Part shown: positions 15,161 to 23,272 of the stretch, piece after piece
Layout of the letters: the number at the start of each line of letters is the position of its first letter
Position numbering within the stretch: the first letter of the stretch is position 1
DNA from: DASXAQ01 sp036406615
GTDB taxonomy: Bacteria; Actinomycetota; UBA4738
DNA: 37,705 nucleotides
NCBI GenBank assembly: GCA_036406615.1
Contig: DASXAQ010000092.1
Location: 1-37,705 of the forward strand
Direction of reading: 5' to 3'
Position numbers and translations under genes: made by a program
Notes under the pieces: model-generated
Told to the model about the DNA's origin: nothing
The model's input: the letters and a program-made list of their open reading frames with translations, nothing else
Database searches by the model: none

Positions 15161-16462
15161 TCAGGCTCGGCCGCGCGGCCGGGCCCGGGAACGGTGGGCC
15201 CGGCTCACTGCCGGCAAACCGAAGGCCAGGATCTCGTCGGCGAACGTCGACGCGCAGTAGACGACGCCGTCGGCCACCGTTGGCGCCTGGCACGGATCGG
15301 GGGTCGAAACCTGCCACAGACGATCGCCCGTCGATGCGTCGTCGGCCAGCAACGTCGTGCCGAAGGTCGCGTACACCACCCGGTTGGCGACCAGAAGGTG
15401 TGTGGTCGCCGGAGCGCTCGAGTCCAACCACACGGGCGTACACACCGAACCCATCCGGCACCGAGCCGGGTACGCTGCCAAGCCGGCGGCCGTCCCGGCG
15501 TAGAGCTTGCGTTTCACGATTGCCAGACCGCCCGGCTGCGCCGGGCCGGCGTCGTAGCTCCAGAGCGGCTTGCAGGTCGGGGCCCCACATCCCGCCGCCG
15601 GGAACACGTCCACGACGCTGCTCGATCCGTTGCCCACGTAGACGAGGCCGCGCGCCACCGCCAGCCCCTGGAACACGTTCGAGGCGCCGGGGGCGGGGAA
15701 CTTCGCCCGCCAGAGGGGATCGCACGCGGGCGCCGAGCAGCCGGACGCTCGTAACGCATACAGCCAGCCGGCGTCGCTTGCGACGTACACGGTATTCCCG
15801 ACAACGGCCGGCCCGGGGCCGACCCCCGTGTCGAACGAGGCCGTCCAGAGCGGCTCGCACGTCTGCGCGCCGCACCCCGCGACGTTCCAGGCGGAGAGCC
15901 TGCTCGGCCCATCGATGCCCGGCGTGATCCCCACCGTGAACACCCTCGATCCGTGGACCGTCACGTTGTCGGGGTCGAAGACCTGGCCACCGGCGTCCCC
16001 GCTCCACAGGAGATCGCCGGTGCGTTCGTGCAGCGCATCCAGCGTGCCGTTGTAGTCGCCGGCGAACACGACGCCCTTGTGGACGGCGGCGGCCGCCACC
16101 ACCGGTGCCGGGGTGGAAAACGTCCACAGCAGGCTGCCCGTCCCCCCGTCGAACGCCTCGATGCGCGACGGCGCGGGGCAGCACCGGTATTCGCCTTCGA
16201 ACACCATGTCCCGGTCCACCACGGGAGCCGCGAACACGTTGAGCGAACCCGTGGAGTGGGTCCAGAGGAGCGTGAGTTGCGAGACGTCGTCACGGGTGAG
16301 CGTCGTCTCGAGCGGGTTGACGCGGTTCTCTCCCCGGTACAGGAATTGCGGATACGGGCCCGCCGCGTGGCGTCCCGGATCGGCGCTGGCCGCCGCCGGC
16401 GGAGTTGTGGCGCAGAGCACAACCGCGGCCGTGGCGGCGAGCAGGCGCAGGGTGATCCGCAT
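15161..16462 (-). CDS. Secreted PQQ-like (BamB-type) beta-propeller protein with repeated Cys pairs
   Basis: Secreted protein of 433 aa. The ATG at 16462 follows AAGGAA and begins a clear signal peptide (about 1-27, ending AASA). The rest is a PQQ-like/BamB-type propeller with repeats such as GSLLWTFSTPAPVV, GDLLWSGDAGG and GDRLWQVSTPDP. Four units carry a Cys-pair motif before the Trp (CGAQTCEPLW, CSAPACDPLW, CGAPTCKPLW, and CRMGSVCTPVW with one extra residue), at about residues 196, 240, 290 and 332. They could form a disulfide staple per blade. Quinoprotein dehydrogenase motifs are not evident, so it is probably a binding scaffold. A paralogue lies at 19159-20391. The C-terminal tail is Arg-rich. 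Confidence 0.88.
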   Translation of the reverse strand: MRITLRLLAATAAVVLCATTPPAAASADPGRHAAGPYPQFLYRGENRVNPLETTLTRDDVSQLTLLWTHSTGSLNVFAAPVVDRDMVFEGEYRCCPAPSRIEAFDGGTGSLLWTFSTPAPVVAAAAVHKGVVFAGDYNGTLDALHERTGDLLWSGDAGGQVFDPDNVTVHGSRVFTVGITPGIDGPSRLSAWNVAGCGAQTCEPLWTASFDTGVGPGPAVVGNTVYVASDAGWLYALRASGCSAPACDPLWRAKFPAPGASNVFQGLAVARGLVYVGNGSSSVVDVFPAAGCGAPTCKPLWSYDAGPAQPGGLAIVKRKLYAGTAAGLAAYPARCRMGSVCTPVWLDSSAPATTHLLVANRVVYATFGTTLLADDASTGDRLWQVSTPDPCQAPTVADGVVYCASTFADEILAFGLPAVSRAHRSRARPRGRA

Positions 16463-16485
16463 CGGTTCCTTCCAGATCGTACGCC

Positions 16486-17094
16486 TCACCCGCGACCGCG
16501 CGTGAAGCGACGGTCGGGAACGAACCAGATCACGGCCACGGCGATGTAGATGCCGTAGGAGATCCATGGGCTGACCCACGCCAAGGGCACCGAGAGTGCG
16601 TACAGCGCCAGCGATGCGTTGCCCTTTCGATCCGAGCCGATCGCGGCGGCCAGCCGCGACGTACGCCCGTTCGCCCGGATGAGCGCCCGCACGAGCAGCC
16701 CGTACGCGAGCGCTGCAGCCAGCGCGTTCAGCCCGAAGGACGCGGCCGGCAGGGAATACCGGTACTCGGCGCTGATCCACTGGGTGAGCACCGGGATGAG
16801 GGACAGCCAGAAGAGCAGGAACATGTTGGCCCACATCACCGCACCGTTGATCCGGTCGGCGGCCCGGAGCAGGTGGTGATGGTTGTTCCAGTAGATCGCG
16901 ATGAACGTGAAGCTCAGCGCGTACACGAGCAGGCCCGGAAGCTCCGCCTGCACGTCGCTCAGGTGATGCCCCTGCGGCGCGTGCAGCCCGAACGCCATGA
17001 TGGTGATGATCACCGCCATGACCGCGTCGCTGAACGCCTCGAGGCGGCCCGTTCCCCGCTCGAACTGCCCTGCCGGCTCTTCCCCCTGGCTCAC
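16486..17094 (-). CDS. TMEM175-family (DUF1211) potassium channel-like membrane protein
   Basis: Integral membrane protein of 202 aa with about six helices. The family mark RxxxFSDxV is present as R17LEAFSDAV, followed by a long first helix; the conserved NNHHHLLRAAD stretch follows the second or third helix. The length suits bacterial TMEM175 proteins, which form K+-selective tetramers; function here is by homology only. The GTG at 17094 has no ribosome site, but a TATCAT -10-like box lies 9 nt upstream, suggesting a leaderless transcript of its own within the cluster. It sits 23 nt upstream of the PQQ-like gene and 28 nt downstream of the peptide-binding lipoprotein gene. Confidence 0.9.
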   Translation of the reverse strand: MSQGEEPAGQFERGTGRLEAFSDAVMAVIITIMAFGLHAPQGHHLSDVQAELPGLLVYALSFTFIAIYWNNHHHLLRAADRINGAVMWANMFLLFWLSLIPVLTQWISAEYRYSLPAASFGLNALAAALAYGLLVRALIRANGRTSRLAAAIGSDRKGNASLALYALSVPLAWVSPWISYGIYIAVAVIWFVPDRRFTRGRG

Positions 17095-17103
17095 CGCGTG
17101 CCG

Positions 17104-17109
17104 ATGATA
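17104..17109 (-). promoter_or_regulatory. -10 box of the TMEM175-like gene (leaderless type)
   Basis: TATCAT on the minus strand is 9 nt before the GTG start at 17094, in the 28-nt gap after the binding-protein stop. The -35 match is poor. Confidence 0.35.
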
Positions 17110-17122
17110 CGGCGCGCTGTGC

Positions 17123-19009
17123 CTAGCTCACGGTCGCATCGTTGTTCACGGCGATGTGGCACCAGGACAGGTACCCCGAGAACTGGTCGAACTGCCACTG
17201 CGTCACGGACTTGCCGACGATGGTCAGGTTCGTCGCCCACAGGTAAGGCACCCACGGCACCACGTTCGTCATCAGTTCCTGATCCAGGCTGACCCAGCAC
17301 TGGTTGCGGGTGGTGCCGCTGGCCGCCTCGCAGTCGTTGATCCGCGAGTCCAGGCTCGGGAAGTCCGAAGCCACCTTGTTGTACTCGGCCGACACGCCGC
17401 ACTGCTTGGCGAGTGCGGAGGTCATCCCGATCTCCGAGTAGTTGATCTGCCCGGTGCAGTTGATGCCCGAGGACTTGAACAGCACGGCGAACGTGTAGGG
17501 ATCGGCGTAGTCCTTGCCCCACCCGGCGTTGGCCGCGATCGGGATCAGCTTGTCGACGGTCTGGATCGTCGTGTACGCGGTCCCCGTGTCCAGCTCACGC
17601 AGCTTCACGTCGATCCCGATCTTCGCCAGGTCCTCCTGGATGACCGGGTCCATCGTGGTCCACGGCGTCTCGTTGCGGCTGACCATCAGGATGTTCTTGC
17701 AGGCGCCGACGTCGCAGAGGCCATCCCGCTTCGGGTCGTACTTCGAAAGCTTCATCTCGGCTTCCGCCGCCGCGAGGTTCCCGGCGTTGCCCGCCGAGGG
17801 ATACGGGTTGTAGCCACTCGGGAACGACGGCAGGACCGTCGGCGGGTAGACGTGCGTCGCGATCTGCCCGTGGACGGGACCGCCCCACGCCTTCTGCAGG
17901 CTGGCCTTGTCGATGATGTCGTTGACGGCCTTTCGGACGTGGATGTCGTCGAACGGCGGCGTCAGCAGGTTCATGCTGATGTACCAGGTGCGGTCGCCCG
18001 CGTTGGACTTGAGCAGCGGCTTCAACGCCGGGTTCGTCAGGTACTGCTGCTCGATCTCGGGCGGCGGCGCGCTCGCCCACGATCCGTCGAGCTGCCCGGC
18101 CTGGATCTTGTTGAAGATGTCGGTGGTGTTCGTGTCGATCTCGATGTCGATCCCGTTCAGGAAGTTCTGACGCGCCGCGGGGCTGTCGGTGCTGGCGCTG
18201 TAATCCGGGTTGCGGACGAGCTTGAGGAACTTCGTCGGGTCGAATCCGGCCATCGGTTGCAGCATCTTGCACGAGGCGTCGTTGACCTTGTCCGCGCCCA
18301 GGATCATGTACGGGCCCGAGGACACGACGTCCCGGCCGTAGCCGCCGGCCGTGGTGAAGCACTTGGCCACCTCGGAGGGGATCGGCGCCGTGGCCGGCAT
18401 GGTGAGCCGGTACAGGAAGTCGCCGGTCGGCTGCGCGAGGTGGAACACGATCGTGCTGCTGTCCGGGGTGCTGATCCCCGAGATGGGCGTGGAGGGCGAC
18501 TTCGCGTCGCCGGTCATGCCCTTGATGACGCCGTCGTAGTAGAAGCCGTACTGGGCGACCAGGGACTTCGTGTTGATGCGCTGGAACGCGTACAGGACGT
18601 CCTTGGAGGTGATGGGCCGGTCGACGGGGGGCCCGAACTTCACACCGGGCTTGAGGTGGAAGGTGTACGTCAAGCCGTCGGGCGAGACCGTGCCCAGGTT
18701 CGTCGCCAGGTCGGGCACGATGGTGTCTCCGGCGGCGCCCGCCACGTGGTTGTAGCCGACGAGTGTGCGCAGCATCGCGTCCGAATACAGGCCGAACGCG
18801 CTGCCCAGGTACTCGCCGGTCGGGTCGAAGGCGTCGGTGAACCCGAAGCTTTCGATCGCGGTGCGATACACCCCCCCGCGGTGCGGCCCGGACGTTCCAC
18901 TCGGCGGAGACGATGTGGCGGAACCGCCGCCACCGCAGGCCGCCGCCACCAACGCGACGGCTGCGAGCATCGCTCCTGCTGCGGCCCCCCAGGTCCATCT
19001 CCTGCTCAC
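17123..19009 (-). CDS. Family-5 (OppA/DppA-type) solute-binding lipoprotein, orphan
   Basis: Extracytoplasmic binding protein of 628 aa. The GTG at 19009 is preceded by GAGGAGGG. The signal ends in a lipobox at Cys25 (VAAAC), followed by a Gly/Ser-rich linker. The family-5 fold is shown by LSPDGLTYTFHLKPGVKF-type text (here VSPDGLTYTFHLKPGVKF, about residue 108-125), ITSKDVLYAFQR, and the late region FNKIQAGQLDGSWA. Ligands of this family are peptides, nickel, sugars or other solutes. No Opp/Dpp permease or ATPase genes lie in the window, so it must share a transporter encoded elsewhere or act as a sensor. It stands between two PQQ-like propeller paralogues. A TATAGG at about 19058 on the minus strand is a weak -10 candidate. 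Confidence 0.92.
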   Translation of the reverse strand: MSRRWTWGAAAGAMLAAVALVAAACGGGGSATSSPPSGTSGPHRGGVYRTAIESFGFTDAFDPTGEYLGSAFGLYSDAMLRTLVGYNHVAGAAGDTIVPDLATNLGTVSPDGLTYTFHLKPGVKFGPPVDRPITSKDVLYAFQRINTKSLVAQYGFYYDGVIKGMTGDAKSPSTPISGISTPDSSTIVFHLAQPTGDFLYRLTMPATAPIPSEVAKCFTTAGGYGRDVVSSGPYMILGADKVNDASCKMLQPMAGFDPTKFLKLVRNPDYSASTDSPAARQNFLNGIDIEIDTNTTDIFNKIQAGQLDGSWASAPPPEIEQQYLTNPALKPLLKSNAGDRTWYISMNLLTPPFDDIHVRKAVNDIIDKASLQKAWGGPVHGQIATHVYPPTVLPSFPSGYNPYPSAGNAGNLAAAEAEMKLSKYDPKRDGLCDVGACKNILMVSRNETPWTTMDPVIQEDLAKIGIDVKLRELDTGTAYTTIQTVDKLIPIAANAGWGKDYADPYTFAVLFKSSGINCTGQINYSEIGMTSALAKQCGVSAEYNKVASDFPSLDSRINDCEAASGTTRNQCWVSLDQELMTNVVPWVPYLWATNLTIVGKSVTQWQFDQFSGYLSWCHIAVNNDATVS

Positions 19010-19158
19010 GGGCGCCCTCCTCTCGCCGAAGCTTTCGAACAGGGGGGGAAATGCCCTATACGTCCCCTCCAGGAGATGTATTCGTCACCTCGGCGAGATC
19101 GGATGTTCTGATTCGATGAACGGATGGAAAGTTGGGGCTGGTGGACGCGGTGGGCCGC

Positions 19159-20391
19159 TCAGCCGGCCGAGGGCAGGCCGAACGCGACGATCTGCGGTCC
19201 CGGTCCGGCCAGGAACAGCTTGCCGTCCGCCACGACCGGCACGACTCGTGTGCAATCGCCGAACTTGCAGACCCCCCCGGAGGTGTGGAAGGTCGCCAGC
19301 GGTTCCCCGGTCGCCGCGTCGTACGCATCCCATTGCGACACGTAGTTCGACGTCGAGGACGAGGCGTAGACGACGCCGTTGGCCACGACCGGACCGATGC
19401 TGCTCGAGGCGGCGGCCGTCCACCGCGTGTGGCCCGTGGCCTCGTCCAGCGCGACCAGCCGGCTGCCTGCCTGAACGATCACCATCCCGCCGGCGACGGC
19501 CGGCGAGCCGTCGGGTTGGACGTCCAGGACCGGGGCCTCCCATACCGTGGCGCCCGTCCCGGCGTCCACGGCAACCACGTTCGGGTAGTCGTTGTAGTAG
19601 ACGAGTCCCCGGCCGACGGCGACGGTCCCCACGGCGAAGGCGGGCACCGACCAGAGCCGCTTCCCGGTCGCCTGCTTCAGCGCCGTCAGCGTGTGCGCCG
19701 TCGAGAGCTGGTAGATGACGCCATCGCGCGCCGCGGGCGCCTGGTCGTAGATGCAGCAGCCGACGGAGGTGGACCAGCGAGCGGCGCCGCTTTGCCCGTC
19801 CAGCGCGTACACCGTTCCGTCGAAACACGCCGCGACGATCTCTCCACGCGACAGCAGGGGCGGCGCTCGGAACCCGCCGGAGCACGACACGGTCCAGCGC
19901 TCGTCGCCGGTGTCGGCGTTGTACGCGTGCAGGGGGCCGTAGATCGGGTTGGCCAAGACCACCCCGCGCGCGTACGCCGGCGAGGCCTGGAAGAAGTCCT
20001 CGGCGGTCGCCGACCAGATCGGCCTTCCGGTCGCTGCGTCGAACGCATGCAGACTGGAGAGGTCGTCCCCGACGAAGACGCGCCCCCCGGCGACGATGGG
20101 CGAGGCGTAGGCGGTGAAGATCCCGAGCGGCTGCTCCCAGATCTTGGTGAGCGTGCCGACGTTGCCGGGGCCGATGCCGCCCTCGGACGCGTTGAAGCCG
20201 TCGTGCGCCGGGTCGAACATCGACTGCCGCCAGCCATGCCGCTCGCGGCCGGGCGGAGCGTGCGTCGCCGGTCGCGCCTTCAGTCCCGGCGCCGCGTCGG
20301 CGGCGATCGCGGGCGGCGCGGCCGAGGCCAGGCTCAACGCCAGGGACGTCAGCGCCGTGGCGACGATCGGCGCGAAGCGCGAAAACCGCAT
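19159..20391 (-). CDS. Secreted PQQ-like (BamB-type) beta-propeller protein, second copy
   Basis: Secreted protein of 410 aa. The ATG at 20391 follows GGAAGGTG and gives a signal peptide (about 1-31, ending AIA). The open frame before it has no better start. PQQ-like repeats include GRPIWSATAEDFF, DERWTVSCSGGF, AARWSTSVGCC, KRLWSVPAFAVG, ATVWEAPVLDV and HTRWTAAASSS. A CKFGDC pair near the C-terminus and other Cys residues suggest disulfides. It shares the plan of the protein at 15161-16462, and both end with an IxAFGLP motif (ILAFGLPA and IVAFGLPS), so they are paralogues. No catalytic site is visible. It is divergent from the APC permease gene. Confidence 0.88.
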   Translation of the reverse strand: MRFSRFAPIVATALTSLALSLASAAPPAIAADAAPGLKARPATHAPPGRERHGWRQSMFDPAHDGFNASEGGIGPGNVGTLTKIWEQPLGIFTAYASPIVAGGRVFVGDDLSSLHAFDAATGRPIWSATAEDFFQASPAYARGVVLANPIYGPLHAYNADTGDERWTVSCSGGFRAPPLLSRGEIVAACFDGTVYALDGQSGAARWSTSVGCCIYDQAPAARDGVIYQLSTAHTLTALKQATGKRLWSVPAFAVGTVAVGRGLVYYNDYPNVVAVDAGTGATVWEAPVLDVQPDGSPAVAGGMVIVQAGSRLVALDEATGHTRWTAAASSSIGPVVANGVVYASSSTSNYVSQWDAYDAATGEPLATFHTSGGVCKFGDCTRVVPVVADGKLFLAGPGPQIVAFGLPSAG

Positions 20392-20422
20392 CACCTTCCC
20401 CCCTGCCGGCCGAATCGGCACG

Positions 20423-20428
20423 ATCCTA
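20423..20428 (-). promoter_or_regulatory. Candidate -10 box for the second PQQ-like gene
   Basis: TAGGAT on the minus strand lies 31 nt before the ATG at 20391. The -35 region does not match the consensus well. Confidence 0.3.
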
Positions 20429-20453
20429 CTGCGACGACGATGCTGGCGGTTGT

Positions 20454-20482
20454 TTGACTTCGATTGCCCTGCGGCGTAGGAA
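20454..20482 (+). promoter_or_regulatory. Promoter of the APC permease gene
   Basis: TTGACT (20454-20459) and TAGGAA (20477-20482) are 17 bp apart, upstream of a strong ribosome site at 20508-20515. An in-frame TTG at 20454 is part of this -35 box, which argues against using it as a start codon. Confidence 0.45.
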
Positions 20483-20519
20483 CGACTGGGACCGATCACC
20501 GCGGGTGAAGGGAGGCGTC

Positions 20520-22235
20520 GTGTCGGAAGTCGCCCAGCAGCAGCCGGTCGGCCGCAAGCTCTTCGTCAGACAGTCTTCGGGGCTGGTTCGCGAGGTGAGC
20601 ATCACCAACGCCCTGTTCTTCAACACCGCGGCGTTCGTGGGCACCGGCGTGGGCTGGTACCCCGTCTTCTATGCCCTGCCCTTCATCGCGGTGGGGCTCA
20701 CCGGGCCCTTCTCGACCTACGGATGGGCGGCCATCGTCGTCGGGGCGTTCTGCGTCTTCCTGGCGCTGATCTTCGCCTCGTTGTCGAGCGTCATGCCCCG
20801 CTCGGGCGGCGACTACGTCTTCACGAGCCGGTTCATCCCCGGCGCCGGCCCGTTCATCGCGTGGATCGAGTCGTTCACGCTGGTGTTCTCGTCGCTCGCG
20901 ATCATCGCCTTCGAGGTGCCGATCGTGCTGCGCAACCTCCAGATCAGCGGCCGGATCATCGGGATCGGCACCGGGGCGAACTTCTTCGAGAAGGCCAACA
21001 CGTGGTTCACCTCGGGAGGCGTGATCCGGAACTGGCCCGGGTTCGTCAGCATGCTGGTGGTGCTGGCGTTGATCTTCTGGCTGGTCATCCAGCCGACGAA
21101 GCGCTTCCACCGGATCGTCACCGGCCTGGCCGGCCTCGCGCTGGCGTCGGCCGTGCTCATGTTCGTGTTCGGGATGATCGTGTTCAGCCAGGCCACGTTC
21201 ACGCACAACCTGCGGACCAACTTCGGCGTGTCGCAGGCCGCTCTCATCCAGTCGGCCAACTCGAACGGGCTGCTGCGCAGCGGGGTCGACTGGCACGTGT
21301 CGAGCTTCGCGCTCATGTGGGCGGTGCTCCTGTTCCAGTTCATCGGGTTCCAGTACAGCGCCTACATCGCCGGCGAGGTTCGCGGCAACATCAAGCGCAG
21401 CGTCATGTGGGCGCTGCTCGGCGCGCTCGGCATCGCGGTCGTGATGAACTCCCTGTACGTCGATCTCCTGGCGAAGAAGCTCGTGTTCGCCGGACAGGTC
21501 GGCTGGGGCGGCTTGTTCTGGCTGGGCGATCCGCACCTGCCGCTCGGGCAGCCGAACTCGCTGCCGCTCATGGGCGCCATCGTCAAGCCGGGGCTGTGGC
21601 CCATCTGGCTCATCGTCAGCCTCGGCGGGACGCTGTTCCCGTTCCTGCTGTGCCCCGTGTACCTGATCTTCATCAGCCGCGTGTCGCTGGCCTGGAGCCT
21701 CGACCGCCAGGTGCCCGAGTGGTTCGGCAGGGTGAACGAACGGCTCCGCGCGCCCCTGAACGCCATCCTGGCCGCCCTCGGCTTCTCGATCCTGCTGGCC
21801 GCCTTCCAGAACTTCCCGTTGCTGCCGAAAGGATTGACGGTCGCCGGGGACGGACGGCTGAGCCTGGTATCCACCATCTGGTTCGGCATCCTGATGGGGG
21901 CGCTCACCTGGATCATGCCCGGGTTCAACGCGCTTTTGGCCCCGATCACGCGCAAGGACCTCATCCGCAACGCCCCATGGCGGACATGGCTGCCGGTCTT
22001 CGGCGTGCTGTGGCTGGTGTTCGCGTTGTCCACGTACTGGTGGGCCGGGCTCAAGCCGCTGCTCGACGCGCTCGGGACGCAGACGAGCAAGCTCACCTAC
22101 CTGAATCAGCAGGGCGTCTCGTTCGCCATCGGCGCCGTGATCATCGCCATCATCATCTACATCATCCAGATGATTCGAAACCGCGCCGCCGGGGTGGACC
22201 TCGGCATGTTGTACCGGGAGATCCCGCCGGACTGA
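20520..22235 (+). CDS. APC-superfamily amino acid permease
   Basis: Secondary transporter of 571 aa with about twelve to thirteen hydrophobic helices. The GTG at 20520 is chosen because AAGGGAGG lies 4-5 nt upstream and the likely promoter covers earlier starts. The opening helix region ITNALFFNTAAFVGTGVGWYP corresponds to APC helix 1, and SSVMPRSGGDYVFTSRFI matches the conserved P-x-S-G-G-x-Y region of helix 2-3. It probably imports an amino acid or polyamine by proton symport; the substrate cannot be told. It is unusually long between helices, with an extended loop around residues 240-260. It is followed by a separate operon that has its own promoter. Confidence 0.92.
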   Translation: MSEVAQQQPVGRKLFVRQSSGLVREVSITNALFFNTAAFVGTGVGWYPVFYALPFIAVGLTGPFSTYGWAAIVVGAFCVFLALIFASLSSVMPRSGGDYVFTSRFIPGAGPFIAWIESFTLVFSSLAIIAFEVPIVLRNLQISGRIIGIGTGANFFEKANTWFTSGGVIRNWPGFVSMLVVLALIFWLVIQPTKRFHRIVTGLAGLALASAVLMFVFGMIVFSQATFTHNLRTNFGVSQAALIQSANSNGLLRSGVDWHVSSFALMWAVLLFQFIGFQYSAYIAGEVRGNIKRSVMWALLGALGIAVVMNSLYVDLLAKKLVFAGQVGWGGLFWLGDPHLPLGQPNSLPLMGAIVKPGLWPIWLIVSLGGTLFPFLLCPVYLIFISRVSLAWSLDRQVPEWFGRVNERLRAPLNAILAALGFSILLAAFQNFPLLPKGLTVAGDGRLSLVSTIWFGILMGALTWIMPGFNALLAPITRKDLIRNAPWRTWLPVFGVLWLVFALSTYWWAGLKPLLDALGTQTSKLTYLNQQGVSFAIGAVIIAIIIYIIQMIRNRAAGVDLGMLYREIPPD

Positions 22236-22261
22236 CCGTTTCGGGCGCCGCGAGGTACCCT
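22232..22261 (+). promoter_or_regulatory. Promoter of the phosphoesterase-polyamine operon
   Basis: CTGACC (22232-22237) and TACCCT (22256-22261) are 18 bp apart. The -35 overlaps the stop codon of the permease gene, and the first ATG is 36 nt after the -10. Confidence 0.45.
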
Positions 22262-22297
22262 GCGCCGTGGGGGTGCCTCGCGCCCCGGGACCCGGTC

Positions 22298-23269
22298 ATG
22301 AAGCGAACGAAGAAGGACGAAGTTCGGCTCTACGTCGTCTCGGATTTCCACGCCTCGGAGAAGGCCTGGCGCAAGATGCTCAATGCGGTGCGCCTCGGCA
22401 TCTACAAGGCCGACGCGGTCCTGTACTGCGGGGACCTGACCGGCAAGGCGATCGTGCCCATCGTCGAGGACGGGGACCGGTTCGAGGCGGAGCTGTTCGG
22501 CGTTCGGCGGGTCGCGCGCTCCGAGGAGGAACTGATGGGCCTCGAGCGCGACATCGCCGCCATCGGCTACTACCCGTACCGCACCACCCACGCGGAGATC
22601 GACGACGTGGTCGGCGACCCGTCGAAGCTCGCTGCCCTGTTCGATCGAAAGCTCGCCACTCAGGTCACCGACTGGATGGCGCTGGCGGCCGACCGGCTCG
22701 AGGGGACCGGCGTGCCGGTCTACCTGATCCCGGGCAACGACGACCCGTACATCATCGACGAGTCGCTGGCGGACAGCGGCTACTGCACCAACGTCGACGG
22801 CCGGATCGTGGACATCGCGGGCGGGCTGCAAGTCATCGGGCTCGGGAAGTCCAGTCCCACGCCGTGGCAGACTCCGCGCGAGGTGTCCGAGGACGATTTC
22901 CTCGAGGAGATCTACGGGCTGGCCGACCAGGCTCGCGACCCGCGCCGCACGATCTTCCTGATCCACTGCCCCCCGTACGACACGGGCATCGACGTCGCGC
23001 CCATGCTGGACCAGAACCTCCAGCTGAAGGCGTCGGCCGGCGACCTGCTGCGGGGGCCGGTCGGCTCGACCGGGGTCCTGCAGGCGGTCAAGACCGTCGC
23101 GCCCCTGCTGTCGCTGCACGGGCACATCCACGAGTCGGGCGGGGAGCGCAAGCTGGGCGATACTTTGCTGGTGAACCCAGGCAGCGAGGCCGCGTTCGGC
23201 GTCGTGCGCGGGCACATCGTGGACGTGTCGGCCGACGGGATCGAGCGCAGCTTCCGGGTGGAGGGCTAG
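22298..23269 (+). CDS. Calcineurin-like metallophosphoesterase
   Basis: Cytoplasmic phosphoesterase of 323 aa. All metal-binding blocks are present in order: Asp16/His18 (SDFHAS), Gly45-Asp46 (YCGDLTGK), Gly146-Asn147-Asp148 (IPGNDDPY), His223 (LIHCPPYD) and Gly275-His276-Ile277-His278 (HGHIHES). It should therefore be an active two-metal enzyme. The insert between the second and third blocks (about residues 50-135) is long and acidic and probably shapes substrate choice. The substrate (phosphoester, nucleotide or cyclic nucleotide) cannot be read. The ATG has only a weak ribosome site. Its stop is 3 nt before the start of the nucleotidyltransferase-fold gene, indicating joint function or at least joint expression. 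Confidence 0.92.
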   Translation: MKRTKKDEVRLYVVSDFHASEKAWRKMLNAVRLGIYKADAVLYCGDLTGKAIVPIVEDGDRFEAELFGVRRVARSEEELMGLERDIAAIGYYPYRTTHAEIDDVVGDPSKLAALFDRKLATQVTDWMALAADRLEGTGVPVYLIPGNDDPYIIDESLADSGYCTNVDGRIVDIAGGLQVIGLGKSSPTPWQTPREVSEDDFLEEIYGLADQARDPRRTIFLIHCPPYDTGIDVAPMLDQNLQLKASAGDLLRGPVGSTGVLQAVKTVAPLLSLHGHIHESGGERKLGDTLLVNPGSEAAFGVVRGHIVDVSADGIERSFRVEG

Positions 23270-23272
23270 GGC

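Noticed and set aside
15161..20391. The two PQQ-like proteins as quinoprotein dehydrogenases
   Set aside because: They are too short (410-433 aa), and I see only the structural repeat with no calcium or PQQ active-site residues.
20454..20519. TTG at 20454 as start of the APC permease
   Set aside because: It falls in the -35 box of the likely promoter, and a strong ribosome site points to GTG 20520.
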